Source: Sphingobacterium siyangense (GTDB lineage: Bacteria; Bacteroidota; Bacteroidia; Sphingobacteriales; Sphingobacteriaceae). From it: a DNA stretch of 64,000 nt. Below, piece after piece: positions 26,072-36,474 of the stretch. The DNA lies in contig NZ_VLKR01000005.1 in NCBI RefSeq assembly GCF_007830445.1, positions 162,564 to 226,563 on the forward strand. The letters run 5' to 3'. The stretch's first letter is position 1; each line of letters opens with the position of its first letter. The notes beneath the pieces were generated by a model that saw only the letters and a list, made by a program, of their open reading frames with translations, was not told where the DNA came from and ran no database searches. Made by a program: the position numbers and the translations under genes.

Positions 26072-29000
26072 ATGAAAAACATAATGCGATATGGGGCCAT
26101 TGTTGTGGCTCAAATGGCTTTTACACATGTATTGTACGCACAGGGGACACTGACGGGAAAAGTTGTTGATAATAAAAATCAGCCGATCAGTGGTGTTACA
26201 ATCCAGGTAAATGGCAAAAATGAAGGGGCAAGCAGTCAAAATGGTGATTTCAGTATTCATGCAAAATCTGGTGACAATATTGTATTTCGTTCTGTGGAAT
26301 ACCAGCAGAAAGAAGTCCGCGTATCAACATTAGCATTTCTACGTGTTGAGTTGTTGCCGAAACAAGAAGCATTGGATGAGGTTGTCGTCATTGGCTATGG
26401 ATCCCAAAAACGAACTAACCTTATAGCTCCAGTTTCAAAGTTTAATGCTGAGAATCTCGATGAGCGCCCTATTGCACGGGTTGATCAAGCCCTGATCGGA
26501 CAGATGTCCGGTATACGGGTTAAGCAATCTACAGGTGTTCCCGGAAAAGGGTAAGTGTTCAGGTCAGGGGATCGGGCTCTATTACCGCTGGGAGTGAACC
26601 CTTGTATGTCATTGACGGTTTCCCACTGTCAACGGCCTCGCAAAACGGCTCGGGAAACTATGCCTCAGGAAATCCGCTGGATAATATGAACCCAAACGAT
26701 ATTGAATCTGTGGAAGTCCTAAAAGATGCATCTGCAGCTGCAATTTATGGATCCCGGGCAGCAAACGGAGTTGTTTTGATCACCACAAAACGCGGGAAGA
26801 GCGGCCAGGCTAAAGTAAGTCTCAATTCATACGTAGGCATGTCCGAGGCTTATAAAAAATTGGATATGTTAAATGGTGAAGAGTGGATAGATAGAGCGGT
26901 GGAGATGATCAATGCACAATGGGAAGCCTCAGGTACCGGAAGGCTGGCAAGCCAAAGCAATGCCGAACGACGGAAAATATTGGGACTCGCCGACGGGACA
27001 TATAATACATCTTATATGTATGATGACCGTTGGTTGGAACCCGGACGTCCCGGGCTTTACCTTATCAATTGGCAAGACGAAGCGTATCGAAAAGGAGTGA
27101 TCCAAAACTATCAGGTTGCGGCTTCGGGAGCGACAGAATTTGTCAATTATTATGTCTCGGGGAATTACCTCAATCAACAAGGTATTGTGAAAGGCTTGGA
27201 TTATAAAAACTATACTGCCAGAGCTAACGTTGAAGTCAAACCGAATAAAAAAATCGCATTTGGTTTAAACCTAGCACCTACCTATTCTATCGGAAATGAC
27301 CCCGGAGTGGAAGGAAAGGATAATATCATGCATCAGATTTATTCGATGTCACCTGTTCAGGACCATCCTGCTGGAACAGTAAACGTTTTTGACAATGAAA
27401 AATATCCCTGGAGTACTTCAACAAATGATCCCATTGCCAAATTGAATTATTATATCGGGGAAACCAAAATTTCACGTTTACTGGGGACAGTTTACGGACA
27501 GTACAATATTCTTGATAACTTCAATTTTAAGACTACAGTTAATTTGGATCAAACCGATAGCAGAAGTAATAGATTTCAGCCCTACACTGTAGGCGGAACT
27601 TTGGCTAACCGAACCAACAACCCGAATCAGGCTACCTATGGCTCCAACAGTGTGTATCGAAAGCAAACTTTTGTAAACGAGAATACGTTAAATTATCATC
27701 TCAATTTTGACAAACATGATATTACCGCTTTGCTGGGGCAAGCCTATAATTTTGATAAACTTGAAACTTCTTCCATCACCTCGCAGGGAGGTTATACCAA
27801 TAGTTCTATAACAACTTTGAACGGTGCAGTTGCTACAGTTGCCTCAACAGGCGCAACACAAAGTGTCTTGCTTTCTTATTTTGGGCGTGTCCAATATGCC
27901 TATGACGGTAAGTATTTGCTTTCTGGAAGTATTCGTCGGGACGGCTCATCGCGTTTTGGATCCAATACAAAATGGGGTTGGTTCCCATCGTTGTCCATGG
28001 GCTGGCGTCTGTCACAGGAGAGTTTCATGAAACCAGTTACCTTTATCAATGAGCTGAAATTACGCGGAAGCTATGGTGAATCAGGGAATAACAATATAGG
28101 TGATTACAGTAGCATTGCCTTGTTGGGCTTTTATAATTATTCGTCAAATGGCCTTTCCGTTTCTGGACAGGCGCCAAGCAATATCATTAATCCGGATCTA
28201 AGATGGGAAAAATCGCGGACTTATGATGTGGGATTGGATTTTGGCCTTTTGGGTTCCCGCATTACAGGATCATTTGACTGGTATACCCGGAAGAGCAGTG
28301 ATTTATTGCTAAATGTTCCTTCCATGCTTTCGACAGGTTTTTCTTCCTATTTGGATAATGCAGGAGAGGTGAAAAGTAAAGGCTGGGATTTAGAGATCAC
28401 TTCCCATCAGGTCAGAAAAGCAGATTTTTCATGGTCTACCTCTTTTAATATTAGTCATAATTCCAATAAAGTAACAAAACTTGATGGTGAGCAAAAGGAG
28501 ATTTTAATACCGTCCTCATTTGATATCCAGCATAGTCTTCTACGGATTGGCGAGCCGATGTATAGCATTTATGTCGTTAAACAAGACGGCATATTGACTC
28601 AAGCAGACATTGATGCTGGAGCTGCGTTGTATGGCAGCCAAAAGGCAGGTGATCCAAAGTATGTGGATGCCAATGGAGACGGTGTGATTGATGCGAATGA
28701 CCGTGTGATTGTGGGGCATCCAAACCCGAGCTATGTATGGGGGATAACCAACAACTTTAAGTATAAAAATTTTGATTTGAGTTTTATGTTCCAAGGCCAG
28801 AATGGTGGTCATATCTATTCTTTATTAGGACGTGCCTTGGGACGCACCGGTCAAGGATCATCAGACAATGCGCTTGGATTTTATCGGGATAGATGGCGTT
28901 CAGAAGAGGATCCTGGAGAAGGTCGTGTTGGAAAAGCTTATTCAACTTTTGGACGGATTAAAAATACAGATTGGCTGTATTCGTCAGATTATTGGCGTTT

Positions 29001-29244
29001 ACGCAACGTCACTCTTGGTTATAATATCAAAGACCTGAAATTGGGGAGTCAGTCAAAGCTTAGTTTAGTCCGTTTATTCGTGACATTGGAGAATTTTTGG
29101 GGAAAGGACAAATATGACGGGGGGGTAAATCCGGAATCTTCAAACACAAATCTAAGCGGAAGCTCTGATTATCCCGAGGCGGGTGATTATGGAGGCCTGG
29201 CAATTCCAAAGACAGTGACATTTGGTTTAAACGTAAATTTTTAG
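26072..29244 (+). pseudogene. SusC/RagA TonB-dependent receptor, frameshifted
   Basis: Outer-membrane oligosaccharide importer split by one -1 frameshift. The first part (26072-26554) has a signal peptide, a carboxypeptidase-D-like regulatory domain (GKVVDNKNQPISGVTIQVNG), the TonB-box region (LDEVVVIGYGSQKR) and the start of the plug, ending GVPGKG then stop. The second frame resumes exactly there (GTA codon at 26551: VSVQVRGSGSITAG, then PLYVIDGF) and continues through the plug and whole barrel to the C-terminal TFGLNVNF. One G missing from the AAAAGGG run at 26545-26551 would restore a 1057-residue protein, matching the 1042-residue SusC at 31039. It could be a sequencing error, a recent null mutation or, less likely, recoding. 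The SusD partner follows four bases later and is intact. Confidence 0.9.
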
Positions 29245-29248
29245 AACG

Positions 29249-30754
29249 ATGAAAAAATTGAGTCTATTTTTTTTGATAGCAGGTCTATTGGGATCTTGCA
29301 AAATGGATCTGAACCAGCAACCAATTTCGAGTGCTACTTCAGATACCTACTTTAAGACAGCAAATGATTTTATTCAAGGATTGAACGCTATATATAACAG
29401 TACACGAGGATATCCTGATCGCCTGATGAATCTCTCGGAAACACGGTCGGATAATTTGTACGCAGTGTCGGACGGCGGAGTGCGTGATTGGGAAGGGATC
29501 AACAGTTTTCATAAAACGATTGCCAGTAACCCCTATGTGATAGAAGCTTGGCAAACAAATTTTAACGGCATCTTTCGTGTAAACAATTATTTGGAACAAC
29601 TTGCTGCGAATGGTTCCACGGCTATTATCGATGAAAGCCTTCGCAATAGAATGGAAGGCGAAGCCCGGTTCTTACGTGCATTTTTTTATTTTGATTTGAT
29701 TCGGTACTTTGGCAAAGTGCCACGGATAGACAAGGTGGTATCCGCCAGCCAAGCTAAAAGCATTGGTCGGAGTAACGTGGAGGAGTTGTATGCGTTGATT
29801 ATTGAAGATCTGAACAAAGCAATTAATGCGCTACCTGCACCCAGTGCGTACGCTGCAGCAGATAAAGGCCGTGTCAATAAATACGCTGCAAGAATGTTGC
29901 TTGGCTTGGTCTACATGACACGATCGGGGCCCTCATTGGGTGTTGAAGGTGCGGGTTTGAACAGCAACGAATGGGGGAAAGCGGTGGAGCAGTTCAACGA
30001 GGTGATCAACAGCAATGAATTTAGTTTGCTGACCAGCTATAATAGCATTTTTGATTACGGTAATGAGCGCAACAAGGAAGTGATTTTTAATATTGAATAT
30101 TCAAGCGGCGCTAATCCTGTTGTTGGGGCAACATTTCCTTGGGTGCTTGTACCTGATAATTGGTTCAATTCACTCGGGCTAGCCACGCAAGGAGGCTTAA
30201 CAATCAGGCCAGTATCTGATGACCTGCTTAAGCTGTATGATACTGGTGACAGCAGAAAGACGTTCAGTATTCAGCAAGGCTATATTTATGGCAATGTTGC
30301 TGAAACAAGATCATTTGTTAAGAAGTTTGTAGACCTTACCAAAGTGCCTGCAAACCGAATGGATTGGCCGATCAATTATATTGTATTTCGTTATAGCGAT
30401 TTGCTGTTGTTAAAGGCGGAGTGCATATTGAATGGCACTTCTGGGAACATTCAAACGGATGTAGACGCGGTCGTCAATCAAATTAGAAAACGCGCCGGAT
30501 TGACAACTGAGCTGACGAATGTCACTAAATCACAGTTGATGGATGAACGCAGAAGGGAGTTTATTGGCGAAGGGGTGCGATGGTTTGATCTTATCCGCAG
30601 TGGCAGTGTCGAATCGGTCATGAAAGCTTGGATCAGGAAAGAGGACGTCGCAAAGCAGATGTTAGATTTTCAAGTCAATTATGTCCTATATCCGGTACCA
30701 CAGTCAGAACTAGACAATAGTCCCGGCTTGTATACACAGAATCCCGGATATTAA
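29249..30754 (+). CDS. SusD/RagB outer-membrane glycan-binding lipoprotein
   Basis: Surface lid of the SusC importer, binding oligosaccharides outside the cell. It has 501 residues with a lipoprotein signal (MKKLSLFFLIAGLLGSC, Cys17). Seen: SATSDTYFKTANDFIQGLNAIY near the N-terminus, TPR-type helical repeats with EARFLRAFFYFDLIRYFG, and the C-terminal RRREFIGEGVRWFDLIRSG and NPGY end that define the family. It starts four bases after the frameshifted SusC, so co-expression was the ancestral state. If the SusC is truly broken, this protein has no dedicated transporter. A terminator follows at 30770. Confidence 0.94.
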   Translation: MKKLSLFFLIAGLLGSCKMDLNQQPISSATSDTYFKTANDFIQGLNAIYNSTRGYPDRLMNLSETRSDNLYAVSDGGVRDWEGINSFHKTIASNPYVIEAWQTNFNGIFRVNNYLEQLAANGSTAIIDESLRNRMEGEARFLRAFFYFDLIRYFGKVPRIDKVVSASQAKSIGRSNVEELYALIIEDLNKAINALPAPSAYAAADKGRVNKYAARMLLGLVYMTRSGPSLGVEGAGLNSNEWGKAVEQFNEVINSNEFSLLTSYNSIFDYGNERNKEVIFNIEYSSGANPVVGATFPWVLVPDNWFNSLGLATQGGLTIRPVSDDLLKLYDTGDSRKTFSIQQGYIYGNVAETRSFVKKFVDLTKVPANRMDWPINYIVFRYSDLLLLKAECILNGTSGNIQTDVDAVVNQIRKRAGLTTELTNVTKSQLMDERRREFIGEGVRWFDLIRSGSVESVMKAWIRKEDVAKQMLDFQVNYVLYPVPQSELDNSPGLYTQNPGY

Positions 30755-30769
30755 TATCTTAATTTATTT

Positions 30770-30801
30770 AATCGCCTTTAGCATTTAAGGGCGATTTTTT
30801 T
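30770..30801 (+). terminator. Terminator after first SusD
   Basis: 11-bp stem including one G-T pair (30770-30780 with 30786-30796), 5-base loop, then seven T in a row (30795-30801). It separates the two SusCD transcripts. Confidence 0.75.
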
Positions 30802-30830
30802 ATTTTTGGCGCCAGCTAATGACAGGATTG

Positions 30831-30860
30831 AACAGGATGGTTATTACAAATCATCCTGTT
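30831..30860. repeat. Inverted repeat in the second SusC upstream region
   Basis: AACAGGATG (30831-30839) and CATCCTGTT (30852-30860), a perfect 9-bp inverted repeat with a 12-base spacer, about 180 bases before the susC start at 31039. No T-tract follows, so it is more likely a regulator site or leader hairpin than a terminator. Confidence 0.4.
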
Positions 30861-30951
30861 ACTTTTAACCAACATTATAAGCCTAAGGGGAAATCTGATT
30901 ATTTTTTTAAGCCAGTCGTCCTATAAAGCAATAAGTAAAGATCATACAACA

Positions 30952-30976
30952 TTTTCATTATCTCGTATAATGAAAA
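30952..30976. promoter_or_regulatory. 10-bp inverted repeat upstream of second SusC
   Basis: TTTTCATTAT (30952-30961) and ATAATGAAAA (30967-30976), perfect, with a 5-base spacer CTCGT. It lies 62 bases before the susC start. It fits a palindromic operator for a dimeric regulator such as the GntR protein at 45402, or a leader hairpin. No second exact copy was noticed in the window. Confidence 0.4.
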
Positions 30977-31038
30977 CCGATTTTCACTACCGAAGATCAA
31001 CAAGGGAAAGAATAAAATAATACCTAAATAATACTTTA

Positions 31039-34000
31039 ATGATAAACTATTTAACAATTAGGTTTGATCATCATGTAAAGAAGTACACTTTTTTGCTATT
31101 TATGGCGATGCTGTGCACCTTGAATTTATTTGCTCAAACCACTAGGACTGGAAAAGTAAACGATGAAAAAGGTTTGCCTATCCAAGGTGTAACTGTACAG
31201 GTAAAAGGCAAAACTATGACGGCAAAGACCAATGCCGATGGGTCATTTACCATCAATGCACTGCCATCTGATGTATTGGCGTTTAGAAGCCTTGGTTTCG
31301 AATCCCAAGAAATTTCTGTGGGTAATCAAAATAACTTGAATGTAGTTCTAGCACAAAAGGTCGATGTCATGGAAGAGGTCGTGGTAGTTGGTTATGGCAC
31401 GATGAAAAAGAAGGATGTGACGGGGTCAATTGCCAGTGTGGGTGAGAAAGAACTGAAGGCAATGCCTGTGAAAGATGCATTGCAGGCAATGCAGGGTAAG
31501 GTGGCTGGTGTTGATATCACTTCGAACCAACGTCCGGGAACAACAGGTAGTATAACGATAAGAGGTGTGCGATCGATCACTGCAGATCAGGGACCACTGT
31601 ATGTAGTCGATGGGATGGTATTACAGGCCGGTGGCATTGACAATATTAATCCGAGTGATATAGAGACCATTGATGTCTTAAAAGATGCTTCTGCAACAGC
31701 TGTCTATGGTTCACGTGGTGCAAACGGCGTTGTTTTGGTGACGACCAAGCAGGGAAAAAAGGGACGTTTAATGTTGAATTATGCTGGTACGGCAACTTTT
31801 GAGAAAATGTATGATGTCACAGAGTACATGGATGCTGCGGAATGGTTGGATTATGCGCGTTTGGCGAAATTCGGAACGACGACACCTGATTATGCAAAGG
31901 ATTTTTCTAGATGGGGATCTGTAGCTGCCTCATGGGCAAATATTGCTAAAGGTTGGACTAATAACAATACCGTATGGGATCCAAGCTTAGTCGGTAATTA
32001 CGATTGGGCAGATCTTGGACGTAAAAATGCCTTATCTACCGAACATACTTTAAGCGTCTCAGGTGGAGGGGAAAACTCCAAAGGTTATGGTTCTTTTGGT
32101 TATCTCAAGCAAGATGCTACACAACCCGGTCAGAAATTTAATCGCTATACTTCAAAAGTAAGTTTTGAAGCTACACCAACAAAATGGTTTACCATGGGAG
32201 CTTCAATAAACACATTCTTCTCCGATCAAGATTATGGCTATAATTTCTCTAAATCTGTAACAGGTGCAGGTGACTATTACAGTGCTTTACGAGGTATGTT
32301 ACCTTGGACAGTTCCTTATGATGACAACGGAAACTATCTGAGAAATCCTGCTGCGGGTGATATCAATATCATCAATCCAATTAATGAATTGGAATATAAT
32401 ACCAATCAACGTCAGACTTTTGGTGCGAATGGTAGTTTCTTTAGCCAATTGGATTTTGGGCAGATTTATGAACCATTGAAAGGTTTAAAATATCGGGTGC
32501 AATTTGGACCTGAATTTAGATATTACCGGTTGGGTTTAGCAAATGCAGCGGAGGGAATAAATGGTGATGGAAATAATGCGGTGACTTATTCAACAAACCG
32601 CAATTTAGCTTGGACTTTAGACAATTTGATCTATTACGACCGCGATTTTGGAACGGATCACCATCTTGGTATAACCTTGTTGCAGAGTTCTTCCAAGTAT
32701 AATTCTGAATCAAGTAATATGAAAGCTACGGATGTGTATAGCGCAGAAGAATTATGGTATAATATAAATTCAGGAGGTTTTATCGGCAGTTGGGGAACAG
32801 GCTTATCTGAGCGACAAATGGAATCCTATATGGCTCGTGTAAATTATAGCTATAAGGACCGTTATATGTTAACTGCTTTTGTGCGTTGGGATGGATCTTC
32901 GGTATTGGCACCGGGGCATCAATGGAGCTCATTTCCTTCCGTAGCTGCATCATGGCGCATTGACCAAGAAAATTTTATGAAGGACGCTCGCTTTGTCAAT
33001 ACACTAAAATTGCGTTTGGGAGCTGGTATTGTTGGTAATGCCGCAATTGGACCTTATCAAACGAAAGGATTATTGACGCAAAATTTTTACAACTGGAGCG
33101 CGACGAATTCAACACCAGGATATGTTGCTTCAGATCCTTCTGCTGCTAATCCGCAAAAAATGGCCAATCCCGAATTGGGCTGGGAACGTACGACCCAATA
33201 TAATTTGGGTATAGATTATGGCTTTCTAAATAACCGAATCAGCGGTGCTTTAGACATGTATAAAACGAAGACGAATGATCTGTTATTGGCCATGACGCTA
33301 AACTCTGTTTTAGGCTATGGGGCCACAATGGCAAATGTTGGTAAGACTTCAGGCTGGGGGATTGACCTTCAGATCAATACTGTCAATGTTAAGAATGATA
33401 ACTTTCAGTGGAATACGACTTTAACTTGGTCCAAAGACAAGAATAAAATACTCGAATTGAATAACGGACGAAAAGAAGATTTAACCAATAACTGGATTGT
33501 TGGTCAGGAGATTCAAGTCCCTTATGATGTGGTTTACGATGGTATTTGGAAAACCTCAGAAGCAGAGGAGGCTAAAAAATATGGCGCTAAACCGGGACAG
33601 ATCCGTGTGAAGGATATTAGTGGTCCAGATGGTGTGCCTGATGGCAAAGTAGATCGCAATTATGATCGACAAGTGTTGGGATCCTATCGTCCAAAATGGT
33701 CTGGCGGGATTATGAATACATTCACCTACAAAAACTTTGACTTATCTTTCTTTATTTTCTCGCGTTGGGGACAGACCATAAACGCTGGAGCTGCAACGTT
33801 GGATGGGCGTTATATGCAACGCAAATTGGACTACTTTATTCCGGGCGTTCATGAAGATGCTGAATATTATCAGCCAGGCTCAAATGGTGAAGCGGCAGAT
33901 CCTTGGAACTCTTCCATGAATTACCGTGACGGATCATTTATCAAGCTAAGAAATGTAAGTTTAGGTTATAATTTTCCGAAAACAAAATTACAAAAACTTG

Positions 34001-34167
34001 GCATCAGTAATTTTAAGGTTTATGCACAGATTATGAACCCGGCGATGTTGTATTCAAAAGTGGATTTTCTGGATCCAGACTTAGCAAGTTATAATAATAA
34101 TACAACGCAAGCCGGCTCCGCCATCACCACAAGAGGAGCAGTGATCGGCGTGAACATAGGATTTTAA
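31039..34167 (+). CDS. SusC/RagA TonB-dependent oligosaccharide transporter
   Basis: Intact outer-membrane importer of 1042 residues. A long signal sequence ends LNLFAQ, followed by the regulatory-like domain (GKVNDEKGLPIQGVTVQVKG), TonB-box area MEEVVVVGYGTMKKKDVTGS, plug motifs (PLYVVDGM, SDIETIDVLKDASATAVYGSRGANG) and a 22-strand barrel ending GAVIGVNIGF. It forms a pair with the SusD at 34198. Two short inverted repeats lie in its upstream region. It clearly differs from the frameshifted SusC at 26072 outside the plug, so the two pairs probably import different oligosaccharides. Confidence 0.95.
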   Translation: MINYLTIRFDHHVKKYTFLLFMAMLCTLNLFAQTTRTGKVNDEKGLPIQGVTVQVKGKTMTAKTNADGSFTINALPSDVLAFRSLGFESQEISVGNQNNLNVVLAQKVDVMEEVVVVGYGTMKKKDVTGSIASVGEKELKAMPVKDALQAMQGKVAGVDITSNQRPGTTGSITIRGVRSITADQGPLYVVDGMVLQAGGIDNINPSDIETIDVLKDASATAVYGSRGANGVVLVTTKQGKKGRLMLNYAGTATFEKMYDVTEYMDAAEWLDYARLAKFGTTTPDYAKDFSRWGSVAASWANIAKGWTNNNTVWDPSLVGNYDWADLGRKNALSTEHTLSVSGGGENSKGYGSFGYLKQDATQPGQKFNRYTSKVSFEATPTKWFTMGASINTFFSDQDYGYNFSKSVTGAGDYYSALRGMLPWTVPYDDNGNYLRNPAAGDINIINPINELEYNTNQRQTFGANGSFFSQLDFGQIYEPLKGLKYRVQFGPEFRYYRLGLANAAEGINGDGNNAVTYSTNRNLAWTLDNLIYYDRDFGTDHHLGITLLQSSSKYNSESSNMKATDVYSAEELWYNINSGGFIGSWGTGLSERQMESYMARVNYSYKDRYMLTAFVRWDGSSVLAPGHQWSSFPSVAASWRIDQENFMKDARFVNTLKLRLGAGIVGNAAIGPYQTKGLLTQNFYNWSATNSTPGYVASDPSAANPQKMANPELGWERTTQYNLGIDYGFLNNRISGALDMYKTKTNDLLLAMTLNSVLGYGATMANVGKTSGWGIDLQINTVNVKNDNFQWNTTLTWSKDKNKILELNNGRKEDLTNNWIVGQEIQVPYDVVYDGIWKTSEAEEAKKYGAKPGQIRVKDISGPDGVPDGKVDRNYDRQVLGSYRPKWSGGIMNTFTYKNFDLSFFIFSRWGQTINAGAATLDGRYMQRKLDYFIPGVHEDAEYYQPGSNGEAADPWNSSMNYRDGSFIKLRNVSLGYNFPKTKLQKLGISNFKVYAQIMNPAMLYSKVDFLDPDLASYNNNTTQAGSAITTRGAVIGVNIGF

Positions 34168-34197
34168 GCAGCAAAAGGATTTAAAAAATTGACTCTC

Positions 34198-36276
34198 ATG
34201 AAAAATTATAAAATATTAGTTGCTTCAATGTTAGGTGCGGCAGGATTATTAGTATTGAACGCCTGTAGTAAAGACTTTTTGAAAGAGGAGCAGATTACCA
34301 TACCGGATACAGACTATTTTAAAACTCAGGCAGGGCTAGATGATTTAGCAACAGGTGTTTACTCCAAATTGAAATTTAAATATAATTATACCTGGGGGAT
34401 GGCCCTGTTCAATCTAGGTGTAGATGAGTTTACAGATGCAAATAATGCTTCCCCAAGCTTTAATAGTTATAGTATGGATCTTAATCCTGCTGAATCAACT
34501 TATGGTGGTGGAAATATTCAGCCGGTGTTTGATAATATGTATAGCGGTATCGAATCGGCCAATACCCTGATTCAAAACGTACCCTTATATTATGATAAAT
34601 CCAATGCCAATTATAATACACGTCTTGGCGAGGGATACTTTATGCGGGGATATTTCTACTTACAGCTGATTGTACAGTTTGGAGGTGTCCCCCTGAAATT
34701 GACCCCGACCGAAAAGGTTGAATCCTATTTTACTAGAGCTTCCGAAGATGCTTGTTTTGCACAGGCCATAGCGGATCTTGAGCAGGCTTATACGTTGTTG
34801 CCGGCTTCGGCGACAGAATTTGGGCGTGTAACAAAGTCAGCTGCAGCACACTATATTGCTAAAGCACGATTGACTCGATCGAGTGAGTTATATGCCGCTT
34901 GGAATTCAAAATATACCGCGGAAGACTTAGATGCTGTCATCAAATATGGAACGGAGGTCGCGGCGGCACATCCCCTGGTAGATGATTACGTAAAACTATG
35001 GGATTATCAAAAGGCCAATAGTGCTAACGAAAAAGTCTCGGAGGTTGTTCTGTCGGCACAGTTTTCGGACGACCAGGCAACATGGGGACGTTATGGAAAT
35101 CAGATTCATCTTTACTACCCTGCTGTTTATCAAGATTTAGGAGGAACAAGCCGCGATATCTCCGGCGACCGTGAATTTTCTTATGCCCGTACCACAAATT
35201 ATACGCTGGATGTATTTGACAGGGTGAATGATTCACGTTTCTGGAAATCCTTTATTACGATGTATGGCGCCAATAATACCGCTAATGCCCCTGTCTGGAC
35301 TGCAGCTAATGCATCGCTTGGGCCTGAAGGAAGTGTTGTTGGAACGAAGCGATTTAAAGGTGGAGAGCTGGGTATTAAATACATTGTCAACAACGCTGGC
35401 GATACACGCTACAAAGCAGTGGCCGGTGATGCAACAGGAGTTCTTAAAAATGGCGTGATGCAGAACCCGCATACTTTTGTACGTTACTTTCAGGGAGAAC
35501 CTCAAGCTTGGGTGGGTCAACATGGAAATAACGGATACTTTGGTGTTCAATCACGTTATGTGGCGCTTTCGAAGTTCAGAGATGGCTATCGGGTTAGTAT
35601 AGCGTCTGCCAATGGTACGCGAGATGTTATTATGGCGCGCTCGGCGGAAGATGTCTTAATGGTAGCCGAAGCCTATATCCGTAAAGGTGAAGGTCAGTAC
35701 GCGAATGCAATCCAGTGGATCAATAAATTGCGCAGTCGTGCTGGCTATAAAAACGGTGAAGACCGAGCGAAGAATGTCGACGGCGGGCAATCCTACAAGA
35801 ATAATTCCTATGCTGTTGGAAAGGGCGGCGGCTTTTCTGCGGAAGGAGCAATCTATTGGGAAGGAAATTCATACTACGAATCCAATAATGATATTGCGAA
35901 AACTACGGCCTCTTCCGAAACACAGATGCTGATCAATTCTGTCGCTGACATTTATAATTCAGCAGTTGATGCGCCAATCTACGAGAAATTGGGCGCAACA
36001 AGCAATGCACAGAAAATGATGGCATTTTTGTTGAATGAACGCACACGTGAATTGTGCGGTGAACTTTACAGATGGGAAGATTTGGCGCGCACCAAAACAT
36101 TGGAAGCGAGATGGAAAGCCTTTAATGATGGTTATGTACGCGGGAATACAGTATTTAGTCCAAATACACATTACTATCGACCGATTCCGCAATCTTTCTT
36201 GGATGCAACAACCAATGAAAGTGGTGCCGCATTGACGCCTGCAGAAAAACAGGCTATGCAAAATCCAGGCTATTAA
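34198..36276 (+). CDS. SusD/RagB outer-membrane lipoprotein (large)
   Basis: Partner of the SusC at 31039. The frame opens at 34189 (MTLMKNYK), but 34198 gives a standard lipoprotein signal ending LNAC-SK. At about 692 residues it is much longer than the first SusD (501), with insertions in the middle and C-terminal part typical of SusD proteins that bind larger or branched ligands. Seen: PDTDYFKTQAGLDDLATGVY, EGYFMRGYFYLQLIVQFGG, the late ERTRELCGELYRWEDLARTK and the NPGY C-terminus. A terminator lies 28 bases after the stop. Confidence 0.93.
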   Translation: MKNYKILVASMLGAAGLLVLNACSKDFLKEEQITIPDTDYFKTQAGLDDLATGVYSKLKFKYNYTWGMALFNLGVDEFTDANNASPSFNSYSMDLNPAESTYGGGNIQPVFDNMYSGIESANTLIQNVPLYYDKSNANYNTRLGEGYFMRGYFYLQLIVQFGGVPLKLTPTEKVESYFTRASEDACFAQAIADLEQAYTLLPASATEFGRVTKSAAAHYIAKARLTRSSELYAAWNSKYTAEDLDAVIKYGTEVAAAHPLVDDYVKLWDYQKANSANEKVSEVVLSAQFSDDQATWGRYGNQIHLYYPAVYQDLGGTSRDISGDREFSYARTTNYTLDVFDRVNDSRFWKSFITMYGANNTANAPVWTAANASLGPEGSVVGTKRFKGGELGIKYIVNNAGDTRYKAVAGDATGVLKNGVMQNPHTFVRYFQGEPQAWVGQHGNNGYFGVQSRYVALSKFRDGYRVSIASANGTRDVIMARSAEDVLMVAEAYIRKGEGQYANAIQWINKLRSRAGYKNGEDRAKNVDGGQSYKNNSYAVGKGGGFSAEGAIYWEGNSYYESNNDIAKTTASSETQMLINSVADIYNSAVDAPIYEKLGATSNAQKMMAFLLNERTRELCGELYRWEDLARTKTLEARWKAFNDGYVRGNTVFSPNTHYYRPIPQSFLDATTNESGAALTPAEKQAMQNPGY

Positions 36277-36303
36277 TTTTTGATGGTAATAAACGTGAAC
36301 CTG

Positions 36304-36341
36304 ACCTACCTGTTCTGAATGGAATGGGTAGGTTTTTTTTT
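36304..36341 (+). terminator. Terminator after second SusD
   Basis: 7-bp stem ACCTACC (36304-36310) with GGTAGGT (36327-36333), a 16-base loop and a 9-T tract. It ends the second SusCD transcript. Confidence 0.65.
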
Positions 36342-36474
36342 ATCAAAATGTAAGCGATTGCAGGATAGCGCAGGATAGGGACTATTGCTAGTTTTGGTAT
36401 CTTTCGGTTTGATTCTCATTACATTGGGAATCGGAATAAACCAAATTATAGATCAACGGAAGGGAAATGTTCAC

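Noticed and set aside
26545..26554. Programmed -1 ribosomal frameshift in SusC
   Set aside because: The AAAAGGG run does not form a proper X-XXY-YYZ slippery heptamer in the zero frame, and no known SusC uses recoding; an error or mutation is simpler.
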